Source: Desulfurobacteriaceae bacterium
GTDB lineage: Bacteria; Aquificota; Aquificia; Desulfurobacteriales; Desulfurobacteriaceae
Assembly: GCA_039832905.1 (NCBI GenBank)
Contig: JBDOLX010000051.1
Coordinates: 1-39,958, forward strand
DNA length: 39,958 nucleotides
Reading direction: 5' to 3'
Below, piece after piece: positions 1-8,398 of this stretch. The notes under the pieces are model-generated. The model was given only the letters and a program-made list of their open reading frames with translations. It did no database searches and was not told where the DNA came from. Every line of letters starts with the position of its first letter. The first letter of the stretch is position 1. The position numbers and the translations under genes are program-made.

Positions 1-310
1 CTTTTACAAAAGGAGAACCTTTCACAAGAATATTTAGAGATATCTTATTGTCTTTTAAAAACTCAAGAACCTTTTCCTTCAATAAAGAGGCAGGTAAAAC
101 CCGCTCCTTACAGGGAGAAGGCGCAGGTAAAATGTTGATATCAGAAAGAACTAACTTTTCTACTTGTGTTCCTTTAATGACTGCTACGTCTTTTAGAGTA
201 ATTCTTTCACTTTCAATATTTGCTTCTGGCTTTACAAAAATCGTAGCTCCAAAAGAATTTGTAAAAAAAAATACAAAAAAAAGTAAAAGCTTAAGACTTA
301 AGCGTTGCAA
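1..310 (-). CDS. flgA: FlgA, flagellar P-ring assembly chaperone (N-terminal part; cut by window edge)
   Basis: FlgA is a periplasmic chaperone for assembly of the flagellar P ring. Only the first ~100 codons lie in the window. Read from 310 downward they give a hydrophobic, Phe/Leu-rich signal peptide followed by a mature region with ITLKDVAVIKG and VLPASLLKEKVLEFL, which fits the SAF-type N-terminal domain of FlgA. The only plausible start in this frame is TTG at 310-308, inside the end of flgG, so the two genes would overlap by about 20 bases and be translationally coupled. No strong ribosome-binding site precedes it. The identity rests on this motif pattern and on position directly after flgG, the usual place for flgA; the start is less sure. 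Confidence 0.72.
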   Translation of the reverse strand, partial: MQRLSLKLLLFFVFFFTNSFGATIFVKPEANIESERITLKDVAVIKGTQVEKLVLSDINILPAPSPCKERVLPASLLKEKVLEFLKDNKISLNILVKGSPFVK

Positions 311-1091
311 CAGTTCTAAGCATTTCATCTGCTGTTATTATTCCCTTAGAGTTAATTTCATAAGCTCTTTGGGCAACGATTAGGTTAACCATTTCCTCTA
401 CAATATTCACGTTTGAAGCCTCAAGAAAACCTTGTGTAAGCTTTCCAAATCCGTCGGTATTAGGATCCCCTTCTATCGGATCACCGGAAGCTTCAGTTTT
501 TACAAGGAGATTTCCACCAATAGCCTTTAGTCCTGCGGGATTTATAAATCTATAAAGCTTTATCGTTCCAGCTTCTTCAGTTGTCTGTTCTCCTCCTGTG
601 TTCCTAACAACGTAAACCTCTCCATTAGGACTTATTGAAATGTTTACAACAGTTTCAGGAGCTGCTATCTGTATATTTGGAGAAAGCTTATAACCTTCCG
701 GGGTAACTATAAAACCTTCTTCGTTAAGCTGAAAGTTTCCTGCTCTTGTGTAAGCTTCTCCTCCACCAGGAAGTTCTACCTTAAAGAATCCTGCTCCCTG
801 AATCGCAACATCTAAAGGCTTATCTGTCTTTATGAGGCTTCCCTGAGTAAATATTTTACTAACGTCAGATACCTTTACACCAAGACCTATTTGAATTCCT
901 GATGGAACCCTATTCTCCTCTGAACTCATTACACCAGGATCTCTAATATCTTGGTAAATTAGGTCTTCAAAGTTAGCTCTAGACTTTTTAAAACCTACTG
1001 TGTTAACGTTTGCAATATTGTTAGAAATAACATCAAGATTGGTCTGCTGAGCTTCCATTCCCGTAGCTGAAGTCCATAAAGCTCTTAACAT
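291..1091 (-). CDS. flgG: FlgG, flagellar distal rod protein
   Basis: FlgG builds the distal rod, the drive shaft that crosses the periplasm. The 266-aa product has family length. It opens with the rod/hook/filament signature NNIANVNTVGFKK (about residues 24-36), has the internal FlgE/F/G-like stretch around GSLIKTDKPLDVAIQGAGFF, and ends with the C-terminal FlgG block NVNIVEEMVNLIVAQRAYE, which forms the coiled coil with the N-terminal helix. It follows flgF by nine bases and runs into flgA, so it is co-transcribed with both. ATG start with a G-rich ribosome-binding site overlapping the flgF stop. Confidence 0.96.
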   Translation of the reverse strand: MLRALWTSATGMEAQQTNLDVISNNIANVNTVGFKKSRANFEDLIYQDIRDPGVMSSEENRVPSGIQIGLGVKVSDVSKIFTQGSLIKTDKPLDVAIQGAGFFKVELPGGGEAYTRAGNFQLNEEGFIVTPEGYKLSPNIQIAAPETVVNISISPNGEVYVVRNTGGEQTTEEAGTIKLYRFINPAGLKAIGGNLLVKTEASGDPIEGDPNTDGFGKLTQGFLEASNVNIVEEMVNLIVAQRAYEINSKGIITADEMLRTVATLKS

Positions 1092-1100
1092 AACATCCCC

Positions 1101-1817
1101 CTAAACCTTTCCTATCTCATTGCTCTTGGTGTTAAGTTCGTCAAGTCCTCTTATAAGGGTTCCATACATCTCAAACCTTCTTTGGGCGTTTATTAGTTCA
1201 ACCATCTCTTTAACAGGATCTACATTTGAAGATTCTAAATATCCTTGCAGAACATCTGCAACAGAAGGTTGAGGATCTTCTGAAGACTCGTAGTAGCTGT
1301 CCCCAACAGGCTTTACAGAGTTAAAGTTAACTATTTTTAAAACTGCTACTTTTCTATTCCCTTGATATACAGTACCGTCTTTTGAGACATAAACAGACTC
1401 TTCTGGATCTAAAACTATTTCTTTATCAGTTATATCAAGTACAGGATTTCCTTTGGAATCGACAAGCCTTCCCTTAGAGTCAATAAAAAAATGCCCATTT
1501 CGTGTATAAACCTCTTTATCTTTCACTTTTACTGTAAAGAAGCCTTCACCTTTTAAAGCTAAATCCAAAGGATTATCCGTTTTTCTAAGACTCCCCTGTT
1601 CTAATATAACGTGAGTAGTTTTAAACCTCGGAAAAATCAAAAGATTATTGGCATCTCCTTTATTTTCTGGAATATGCTGAGACATCTCTTCTTCAAAAAT
1701 CTTTTTAAAACCTGGAGTATTAACGTTTGCAATGTTGTTAGTAATAACATCAAGTTGTTCTATCGCCCTTTTACCCCCCGCTGCAAGGACGTAGAGAGCT
1801 TGAACAGTTAAAGCCAT
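1101..1817 (-). CDS. flgF: FlgF-type flagellar basal-body rod protein
   Basis: A 238-aa rod protein of the FlgF/FlgG family, forming part of the proximal rod. It has the N-terminal signature NNIANVNTPGFKK, the central block GSLRKTDNPLDLALKGEGFF and the C-terminal block VDPVKEMVELINAQRRFEMY. It is shorter than the neighbouring FlgG and lies immediately upstream of it, the usual order flgF-flgG. Its ATG overlaps the stop of fliN (TAATG), which implies translational coupling. It ends on TAG, with flgG following in the same frame after three codons; since both proteins have normal ends this TAG is taken as a genuine stop. FlgF rather than another rod protein is inferred from size and order. Confidence 0.9.
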   Translation of the reverse strand: MALTVQALYVLAAGGKRAIEQLDVITNNIANVNTPGFKKIFEEEMSQHIPENKGDANNLLIFPRFKTTHVILEQGSLRKTDNPLDLALKGEGFFTVKVKDKEVYTRNGHFFIDSKGRLVDSKGNPVLDITDKEIVLDPEESVYVSKDGTVYQGNRKVAVLKIVNFNSVKPVGDSYYESSEDPQPSVADVLQGYLESSNVDPVKEMVELINAQRRFEMYGTLIRGLDELNTKSNEIGKV

Positions 1818-2323
1818 TACTCTTCCTCTAAGAGTTTTATTCTTTCTTCTGGAGTTATTATCTGTACTATCTTTATACCATAGTTCTCCTTTACTGTGTA
1901 CAACTCTCCCTTTGCTACCAGTTTACCATTAATTTTTATATCTACCGGTTCTTGGATATACCTATCAAGTTCAACTATACTATTTGGATGGAGTTTCAAA
2001 ATCTCTTCTAAGGTCAAGCTTGTGCTTCCTATTTCCACACTTATCTCTAACGGAATATCTCTCAGGAGTTTTAACTTTTCATCTCCCTCGGTTTCTGTGT
2101 CGCTACTATCACTGTCGCTAACCTTATCTGAATCTCCAGCTCCTTGTCCTTCTTGCTGTTTAAGTGCCTCTTCCCAGGCACTCATAATGTCTTCTTGGGA
2201 AGAATCACCTTCCTGTTCTTGTCCCTGTTCTTGTTGCTCCTTAAGAGCTTCTTCCCACTCCTTCGCTAGAGCTTCCTGATCTTGATTCTGATCCTGATTC
2301 TGGTTCTTTTCCTCTTCCGCCAT
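1817..2323 (-). CDS. fliN: FliN, flagellar motor switch / C-ring protein
   Basis: FliN forms the base of the cytoplasmic C ring and docks the export ATPase complex through FliH. The C-terminal half (about residues 85-165) is the SpoA/FliN domain with IPLEISVEIGSTSLTLEEIL and IIKINGKL-type and IITPEERIKLL motifs. The N-terminal half is a low-complexity Gln/Glu/Asp-rich linker, making the protein 168 aa against about 137 in E. coli. This linker holds two copies of a W-E-E-A-L-K motif (near residues 23-28 and 50-55), similar to the single LWAEAL motif of enteric FliN. The start lies 83 bases inside fliM. A later ATG at about 2185 would avoid the overlap but would drop one copy of the motif and has a weak ribosome-binding site. 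Confidence 0.94.
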   Translation of the reverse strand: MAEEEKNQNQDQNQDQEALAKEWEEALKEQQEQGQEQEGDSSQEDIMSAWEEALKQQEGQGAGDSDKVSDSDSSDTETEGDEKLKLLRDIPLEISVEIGSTSLTLEEILKLHPNSIVELDRYIQEPVDIKINGKLVAKGELYTVKENYGIKIVQIITPEERIKLLEEE

Positions 2324-3275
2324 TACTTTCCCCGTTTACGTAGTCAACTATAAGTGCAGCGAATTTCTCCTTGAGTTTACCTAACTTGGCTATAAACTTA
2401 GGTTTATCCTCTACATAAAAGGATAGCAAATCTCCCTTAGAAACGTTAAGCATAATAGTATCACCAACTTTCCACTCTAAAACTTCTCCTAGCTTTACCC
2501 TTTTTTTAGCAAGCTCCAAAGATAAACGAAGTTTTGTCTTTAAAAGTTTCTTTTCAAGGTGACTTTCCCAAACTGGATCTTTCTCTGCAAACATGTTTTC
2601 GGAAAAGATAAGTTCTTTGATAGGCATAAATAGTCCCTGCGGAAAACAGAAAAAGAAAGGAGCTTCATATCCATCTATATCCATAGAACACTCAACAACA
2701 ATAACTTTTTCATTTCCTGAAACAATCCTAGCAAGAGCAGGGTTTAACTCTATTGAGCGAAGCTCTAGTTCTACAGGAAATGCATCCTGCCAAACCCTTT
2801 CAAACGTTGATAGAGAAATATCCACTAAATCCTGGATTACTCTCATTTCCAGCTTTGTAAATTCTCTACCTTCTATCTTAAAGGGTTGAGCAGGACCACC
2901 AAAAATTACGCTTATTACAACAAAAACAAGACGTGAATCCAGAACAAAAAGAAAGTTATCTTTTAGAGGTTTCATGGAAACGATACTATAACTGGCAGGC
3001 ATGGGAATCTTTACCATAAAATTGTTGAAACGGGTGATATAAACCGATTCCTTCGAAATCATACTTACCTGAGGAACAAGTCTCCTTACCTCTTCTCCAA
3101 ATATCTTCACCCATCTTTCAAGAAGAAGCTCTAAACCAGGAACACCACCTTTCTTTATATGTTCAAGCTGAGAAAAGTCAAAAGGTCCTACTTCCGACTT
3201 TTTCTCTTTCTCACCAGGAGAACTATCCCCCAAAAGAGCGTCTATTTCTTCTTGTGAGAGGAACTCTTCTGCCAC
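2241..3275 (-). CDS. fliM: FliM, flagellar motor switch protein
   Basis: FliM links FliG to FliN in the C ring and receives the chemotaxis signal CheY-P. The 344-aa protein begins with the CheY-P-binding peptide SQEEIDALL (residues 7-15), continues with the CheC-like middle domain containing FGGPAQPFKIEGREFTKLE, and ends with a SpoA domain (KVGDTIMLNVSKGDLLSFYV). After the natural end of that domain, near IVDYVNGES, comes a Gly/Ser/Glu/Arg-rich tail of about 25 residues encoded in the region that overlaps fliN in another frame. The tail is probably disordered and may be a by-product of the overlap. Gene order fliG-fliM-fliN matches the three switch proteins acting together. Confidence 0.96.
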   Translation of the reverse strand: MAEEFLSQEEIDALLGDSSPGEKEKKSEVGPFDFSQLEHIKKGGVPGLELLLERWVKIFGEEVRRLVPQVSMISKESVYITRFNNFMVKIPMPASYSIVSMKPLKDNFLFVLDSRLVFVVISVIFGGPAQPFKIEGREFTKLEMRVIQDLVDISLSTFERVWQDAFPVELELRSIELNPALARIVSGNEKVIVVECSMDIDGYEAPFFFCFPQGLFMPIKELIFSENMFAEKDPVWESHLEKKLLKTKLRLSLELAKKRVKLGEVLEWKVGDTIMLNVSKGDLLSFYVEDKPKFIAKLGKLKEKFAALIVDYVNGESNGGRGKEPESGSESRSGSSSEGVGRSS

Positions 3276-3291
3276 CTATCCTCCAGCTAGA

Positions 3292-4344
3292 TTAAACAAA
3301 TTCCTCAGAACCACCTAACTCTATTTTTCCTTCTTCTGCAAGCTTTTTAATTATAGCAATAACTCTTTTCCTTGCTTTCTCTACGTCCGATTTTTTCACA
3401 GGACCAAGAGCTTCTAAATCCTCTAAAAACATCTGTGATGCACGTTTAGACATATTTGAGAGGAACTTATTAAGAATTTCTTCAGGTGCTCCTTTAAGGG
3501 CAAGAATAAGGTCATTCTTATCAACCGCTTTGAGAATTTCAATAATAGCTCTGTTATCAAGCTTGATAATGTCTTCAAATTTAAACATCCTCTCTTCAAT
3601 TGCATCTGCAAGAGATGGATTTTCTTTTCTTACATCGTCCAGAAGTTCTTGGGCAACTTCTTTAGGAAGGTTGTTAACAATTTCAGCAGCTATGTCTATA
3701 CCACTTAGAGTTTGCTCCTTGCCAGCTCCAACAGAAGCAAGTTCCTCTTCTAATGCATCAGTAACAATTTTGAGAGTTTTAATGGAAACCTTTTCAAGCA
3801 TTGCAAGTCTTTTTATAACTTCCTCTCTTACGTTTGTAACTCCAAGTCTTTTTGGTAAGTACTGGACCACCTCTGCAGCTTTCATAGGTTTTAGTTGAGA
3901 GAGTATTATCGCTATTATTTGGGGGTGTTCTTTCTCTATAAGTTTAGCAATGAACTTTGCGTCCATTTTTTGAAGTTCATTAAATATCTCTTTACCAGAT
4001 TCAGTCATTATGGTTTCTTCAAGGAGCTTTTGAAGCTTCTCAGGTGGAAGAGCTTTCTCAAGAAGTCTCTTAAGCTCTTCAGGAGCAGTTCTCAAAGGAG
4101 CAATTTCAACAAGCTCTTGATAAGCCTCTTTTAAAACAAGCTGAACCATATCTTTCTTTATGGTTCCTAAAGTCAAAATTGTTTTTGCCAATTTGTTAAG
4201 TTCATGTTCTTTTAAATTCTTAACAACGTTAACTGCTACATCCTCCGGCAAAGTCAAAACCAGTATAGCAGCCTTCTGAGCACCTGTAATTCTTTCCGTC
4301 TTCCGTTTTTCCTTCTCTTGCTTTTGTTCTTTTTCTTCCGGCAT
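3292..4344 (-). CDS. fliG: FliG, flagellar motor switch protein
   Basis: FliG is the rotor protein that touches the stator and sets the direction of rotation. The 350-aa product has a charged N-terminal extension of about 20 residues rich in Lys and Glu, the FliG N domain (ITGAQKAAILVLTLPEDVA), the middle domain with the conserved EHPQ motif (residues 139-142, FliM contact), and the C-terminal torque domain ending in a block like SKRASQMFLEDLEALGPVKK with alternating charges. It is the first flagellar gene of this run, 17 bases after the YqhA-like gene, so transcription may enter from upstream; no separate flagellar promoter was recognised. Confidence 0.97.
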   Translation of the reverse strand: MPEEKEQKQEKEKRKTERITGAQKAAILVLTLPEDVAVNVVKNLKEHELNKLAKTILTLGTIKKDMVQLVLKEAYQELVEIAPLRTAPEELKRLLEKALPPEKLQKLLEETIMTESGKEIFNELQKMDAKFIAKLIEKEHPQIIAIILSQLKPMKAAEVVQYLPKRLGVTNVREEVIKRLAMLEKVSIKTLKIVTDALEEELASVGAGKEQTLSGIDIAAEIVNNLPKEVAQELLDDVRKENPSLADAIEERMFKFEDIIKLDNRAIIEILKAVDKNDLILALKGAPEEILNKFLSNMSKRASQMFLEDLEALGPVKKSDVEKARKRVIAIIKKLAEEGKIELGGSEEFV

Positions 4345-4361
4345 ACCTTATCCCTTAAAGT

Positions 4362-4868
4362 TCAGTGATGCTTGTGGCTAAAGTAGAGTGCTAAAGCAAG
4401 CATTAAAACTCCTGCAGCTAAGTATAAGGTTTCAACTGGAGTATCGTACTTTATGTGTATAGCATACTTAAAGAAAGTAACAATGAGAACCATTAAAACA
4501 ACTTTTGCAAGCTTTTCCTTTAGATCATCAAGAGTGTGAATTGCAAGAAGTTTTGAAGATCTTTCATCATTTTCAGCTTCATCTATTTTACTTACGAAAA
4601 GTTCATATAGACCTAAAGAGAAAATTATTAAAACGGTTGCTATGAGGTAAAGGTCAACGGCTCCTATGATTGATCCAACAAGTTTCTTATGATCTTCTGC
4701 TGAAATGTGGAAATTATTATGGAAAAGGTGTTCTACAGGTTCCAATATCTCAAAAGAAGCAACTATGAAAAGAGATAATGCTGCAAGGAGAGAAAATATT
4801 ACTGCAAAGAGAACCATTAGTCTCGTTCGCCATAAAAAACCTTCAAAAACTCTTTCAATTAGCTTCAT
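4362..4868 (-). CDS. YqhA/UPF0114 family membrane protein
   Basis: A 168-aa inner-membrane protein with four predicted membrane segments: an N-terminal pair after a short cytoplasmic arm, a central pair around YLIATVLIIFSLGLYELFVSKID, and a C-terminal segment ending in a His-rich tail (SHKHH). The stretch GLYELFVSKID and the following acidic loop match the UPF0114 (YqhA) family, whose function is not settled. It starts three bases after the nhaD TAG stop, in the same frame, and precedes fliG. Nothing in the sequence gives a specific job. Confidence 0.82.
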   Translation of the reverse strand: MKLIERVFEGFLWRTRLMVLFAVIFSLLAALSLFIVASFEILEPVEHLFHNNFHISAEDHKKLVGSIIGAVDLYLIATVLIIFSLGLYELFVSKIDEAENDERSSKLLAIHTLDDLKEKLAKVVLMVLIVTFFKYAIHIKYDTPVETLYLAAGVLMLALALYFSHKHH

Positions 4869-4871
4869 TTT

Positions 4872-6257
4872 CTAGATACCTCCAAATAGGGTATGTTCCA
4901 CGTAGAATAAAAGTAAAGCAACAACAACTGTAACTACTGCAACCGGTGTTCCATATTTCATAAATCTGAAGAAGTCTATTTTGTACCCGTTTCTTTCTGC
5001 AATATCAGCAGTAACGATGTTAGCAGAAGCTCCAATAATTGTGAGGTTTCCACCGAGACACGCTCCAAGAGCTAACGACCACCACAGTGGATCCATTACA
5101 TTTCCCATTTGGGTTTCCATACCCTTTAGAACGTAAGCCATAGACATAGTAAATGGAATATTATCTACAAATCCAGAAATAATAGCTGATGAGAACCCTA
5201 CAATTAGAATCCCTTGATGGATATTATCGCCAATCTCTTTAATCAACCAATTGGCTGCTGTTTCAAACACTCCATTAACTTCTAAAGCCCCAACAACCAT
5301 AAAGAGCCCCATAAAGAATATGAGAGTAGTCCACTCAACTTTTTCAAGTATCCAAGCGGGCGATAGACCACTGATTAGAGCCAAAATCGTAGCCATAAAT
5401 AGAGCAATTACTCCTGGTTCCAATCCCAAATTATGTCCAACAATAAATAGAAGAATTGTTATTACAAAAATTCCAACAGATTTCTTCATTAATTTTCTAT
5501 CAAGCAAAGACTCATCAACTTTACCAGATAAGATCTCTTTAAGTTCCTCAGGAGAGGCCTTTGCTTCTAAAAATCCTCCTTTAGCCATCATAAAGTGCAT
5601 AACAATAAGACCAAGTATAAAGGCAATCGTAGCGTAAGGTGCTACTTCTATTAAGAAGTCATTAAAGGTTTTACCTGCAATACTTCCAATTATGATGTTT
5701 GGTGGATCTCCAATCAAAGTTGCAGTACCACCAGTGTTTGAAGCAAGAACTATAGCGATTAGGTAAGGAATAGGATTGAGTCTTAACTTTTCAGCAATGT
5801 TAATCATTACAGGTGCCATGAATAAAACCGTTGTAACGTTATCAAGGAATGCAGAGAAAACAGCGGTTAAAAGAGAAAACACCCAAAGAACCTTTGTTGG
5901 AGAACCTTTCGTAATCTTTACAGCTTTTGCAGCTACAATGTGGAAGAAACCACTTTTACCCATAACTGTAACTATGTTCATCATTCCAAAAAGGAGCAAA
6001 ATAGTATTCTGGTCAATAGCTTCCCAAGCTTTTTCTGGAGTAATTACTCCTATTACCAAGACTAATGATGCTCCAACCAAAGCAGCAATAGTCCTGTGAA
6101 AGAACTTCTCAAGAAGTATCATCGCGTAAGTGGCTACAAATAGTAAGATGGAAAGTTCAGCAAGCTGAGTTTGTGTTAGGTGAATGTTTAAGGCTTGTAA
6201 CAGTCCTCCCACTGTTTCGTGGCCACTTTCCATTCCGTGTCCCATCACTCCTCCCAT
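4872..6257 (-). CDS. nhaD: NhaD-type Na+/H+ antiporter (ArsB/NhaD superfamily)
   Basis: A 461-aa polytopic membrane transporter with about 11-12 hydrophobic segments in two inverted halves. The first half carries FLDNVTT (about 137-143) and NTGGTATLIGDPPN (about 174-187); the second carries FVDNIPF and LGGNLTIIGASAN (about 400-410). These paired motifs are typical of the ArsB/NhaD ion transporter superfamily, and NhaD antiporters fit best; anion transport by an ArsB-like protein cannot be excluded. The first ATG is at 6257, but the fifth codon (ATG at 6245, overlapping the recN TGA as TGATG) has a better-placed GGAGG and is an equally likely start. Ends on TAG. In a thermophilic marine setting it would exchange Na+ against H+ built up by respiration (inference). 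Confidence 0.85.
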   Translation of the reverse strand: MGGVMGHGMESGHETVGGLLQALNIHLTQTQLAELSILLFVATYAMILLEKFFHRTIAALVGASLVLVIGVITPEKAWEAIDQNTILLLFGMMNIVTVMGKSGFFHIVAAKAVKITKGSPTKVLWVFSLLTAVFSAFLDNVTTVLFMAPVMINIAEKLRLNPIPYLIAIVLASNTGGTATLIGDPPNIIIGSIAGKTFNDFLIEVAPYATIAFILGLIVMHFMMAKGGFLEAKASPEELKEILSGKVDESLLDRKLMKKSVGIFVITILLFIVGHNLGLEPGVIALFMATILALISGLSPAWILEKVEWTTLIFFMGLFMVVGALEVNGVFETAANWLIKEIGDNIHQGILIVGFSSAIISGFVDNIPFTMSMAYVLKGMETQMGNVMDPLWWSLALGACLGGNLTIIGASANIVTADIAERNGYKIDFFRFMKYGTPVAVVTVVVALLLFYVEHTLFGGI

Positions 6258-7807
6258 GCCCTTAGTAAATCTTTAGCTGCACTTAAACTTCCTTCAGTAA
6301 CCTTCCCAGAAATCATTATAGCAATTTCTTTTTCAATTTCATCTTTGCAAATCTCCTTTACATTCACTATCCCAGTCTTTTCTTTTTCTACTTTGAAGAC
6401 TTTATCGGCTACTGCTACAACTTGTGGAGAATGGCTTACAGCAACTACTTGAAGTCTTTTAGAGATTTCTTTCAATTTTTTAGCAACCATTGAAAGAACT
6501 TTCCCAGACATACCGGTATCTATCTCATCAAAGATAGTTGTTCTCTTATTTTCTCCAATCAAGCTTAAAACAGAGAGAAGAAACCTTGAAAATTCACCTC
6601 CTGAAATAGATTTATCTAAAGGTGAAAGAGGAAGCTTTGGATTTCCAGAAAAGAGAAATAGAACGGAATCTATGCCAGTAGGGCTGAAGTCTTCCAGTTT
6701 TGAAAACTCTATTTCAAACCTTGCAGAGTCCATTCCAAGCTGAGAAAAGGAGAAAGCTAGATATTCTTTTAGTTTCTCGGCCCCTTTCTTTCTACGATCC
6801 GAAATCTCTAAAGCAAGCTTTTCAAGTTTCTTTTCTAATATTTTCTTTTCTCTTTTTAATTTTTCTATTTCAAAGTCAAGATTTTCCAAAGTTTCTAGTC
6901 TTTTTTTAGCTTCTAGCAAAAACTTTTGTATATCTTCATAAGAACTGCCCTACTTTCTCTTAAGCTTTTCTATCTCGTAAAGTCGGCTTTCAATTTCCTC
7001 TAAAGAAATTTCCTCTTCTGGAACTTGAAAACCTTCTTCTATTTCAGTGTAAACGCTTTCTATTTCATAGTAGATATTATTCAGCTTCTCTAAAAGGTCT
7101 TCTCTATGTTCTAAACGTTCAAGCTCCCTTATCAAAGCCCCAAGCCTTTCAAGGACAGAAAACTCTCCCTCATAGAGAGAAACTTTTGCAAACTCCTTAA
7201 ACGCCTTTATTTTCTCAGCGTTAGAAACCAGTTCCTTTAGCTTTAAAAGTTCTTCTTCTTCTTCTGGAGAAAAATTTACTGCTTCTATTTCTTCGACTTG
7301 AAAACGTAGAATGTCAATTTCCCTATTCTTTGACTGTTCTTCCAGCATCAGTTTTTCAAGTTCTTCCTTTTTCTTCTGATATTCAGAATAAAGTTTTTTA
7401 TACTCTTCAAGTAACCCTTTAGTTCCAGAAAAAAAGTCAAGAAGCTCAAGCTGATATGAAGGTTTCAAAAGTTCTATTGATTGTCTTTGGGACTGAAAAG
7501 CCAAAAGCTCTGAAATTTTTTCCTCTACAATTTTTTGAGGGACTCTCATGCCGTTTAGGAAATACCTTGAACGTCCCCCTTTCATTTCTCTTCTTATAAA
7601 GACTTCCTCATCGCCTAGCCTAAATACAGCTTCAACGAAAGTCCCATCAGTTGCAAATTTTGCTTTCTCTCCTTTAAGAAAATTTATAGAGGAAAGGAGC
7701 AAGGACTTTCCTGCTCCAGTTTCTCCAATTATAACGTTAAGACCTTTTGAGAATAGAAGTTCTGCCGAAATACCACCAAAGGAAAAAAGTCTTAACTCCT
7801 CTATCAT
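6245..7807 (-). pseudogene. recN: RecN DNA repair ATPase, interrupted by one in-frame TAG
   Basis: RecN is an SMC-like ATPase acting in recombinational repair of double-strand breaks. The N-terminal part (7807 down to 6953) has Walker A GETGAGKS (residues 28-35) and the start of the long coiled coil. The C-terminal part has the rest of the coiled coil, the ABC signature SISGGEFSR, Walker B TIFDEIDTGMSG and the switch His in VSHSPQV. Between them a TAG at 6952-6950 interrupts a single continuous frame: the codons after it read GSSYEDIQKFLLEAKK and join directly to the second half. Upstream residues KRK and downstream G show that the TAG replaces the Tyr of the family motif KRKYG, a one-base change. 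With that codon read the protein would be 520 aa, near normal length. As written it encodes a 285-aa N-terminal fragment; a restart at TTG 6919 has no good ribosome-binding site. Confidence 0.93.
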
Positions 7808-7810
7808 AGT

Positions 7811-8398
7811 TTAAGCTTTTAAGAAGTTATCTATCTCCTTGAGAAGTTCTATCCTTCCTTCTCTAGTTTTTGCCGAGAAAGGAATTATTTTAAGGCTTTC
7901 ATCCTTAAATCCTTCTTCTATTCTCTTTTTAAGTTTCTGCCTTTCTGAAGTTTTTAACTTATCCACTTTGGTAGCAACTACTACGTAAGGAATACCATAA
8001 AAATCTAACCAGTCCTTCATTTGCATATCTTTCTCTGTAGGTCCTATCCTACTATCAACAAGAAGAAAGATACCTTTCAGAGTATCCCTACTCTTGAGAT
8101 ACGTTTCTATTAACTCTCTCCACCTCTTTTGCTCTTTTAAAGGGACTTTCGCAAAGCCGTATCCAGGTAAGTCAACCATAAAAAACTTATCATTAACAAG
8201 AAAGAAGTTTATGGAACGAGTCTTTCCTGGTTCAGAGCTGACTTTGGCAAGTTTAAAATTGTTTGCGAGAGTGTTCAAAAGAGAAGACTTACCAACGTTT
8301 GACCTACCGACAAAAGCAACTTCCCTATACGGGGTTTGAGGTAAGTCTTCTGGAACATAGACAGTTTTATAAAGCTTTACTTTCCTTATCCTCATCAC
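7811..8398 (-). CDS. engB: EngB/YsxC ribosome-biogenesis GTPase
   Basis: A 195-aa small GTPase of the TrmE-Era-EngA-EngB family, needed for assembly of the large ribosomal subunit. Motifs are complete: G1 GRSNVGKSS (residues 31-39), G2 Thr in GKTRSINFF (about 59-66), G3 DLPGYG (76-81), G4 TKVD (143-146) and a G5-like FSAKT near the C terminus. The start overlaps the stop of the thioredoxin-like lipoprotein gene by four bases (ATGA), so the two are coupled. The following recN starts three bases after this gene ends. Confidence 0.96.
   Translation of the reverse strand: MMRIRKVKLYKTVYVPEDLPQTPYREVAFVGRSNVGKSSLLNTLANNFKLAKVSSEPGKTRSINFFLVNDKFFMVDLPGYGFAKVPLKEQKRWRELIETYLKSRDTLKGIFLLVDSRIGPTEKDMQMKDWLDFYGIPYVVVATKVDKLKTSERQKLKKRIEEGFKDESLKIIPFSAKTREGRIELLKEIDNFLKA

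Noticed and set aside
48-383. Plus-strand reading frame over flgA and flgG
   Set aside because: It is antisense to two recognisable flagellar genes and has no protein-like features of its own.
2276-2312. Short tandem repeat as a phase-variable or CRISPR-like element
   Set aside because: Only two 12-base units, in frame for FliN, within a low-complexity coding segment.
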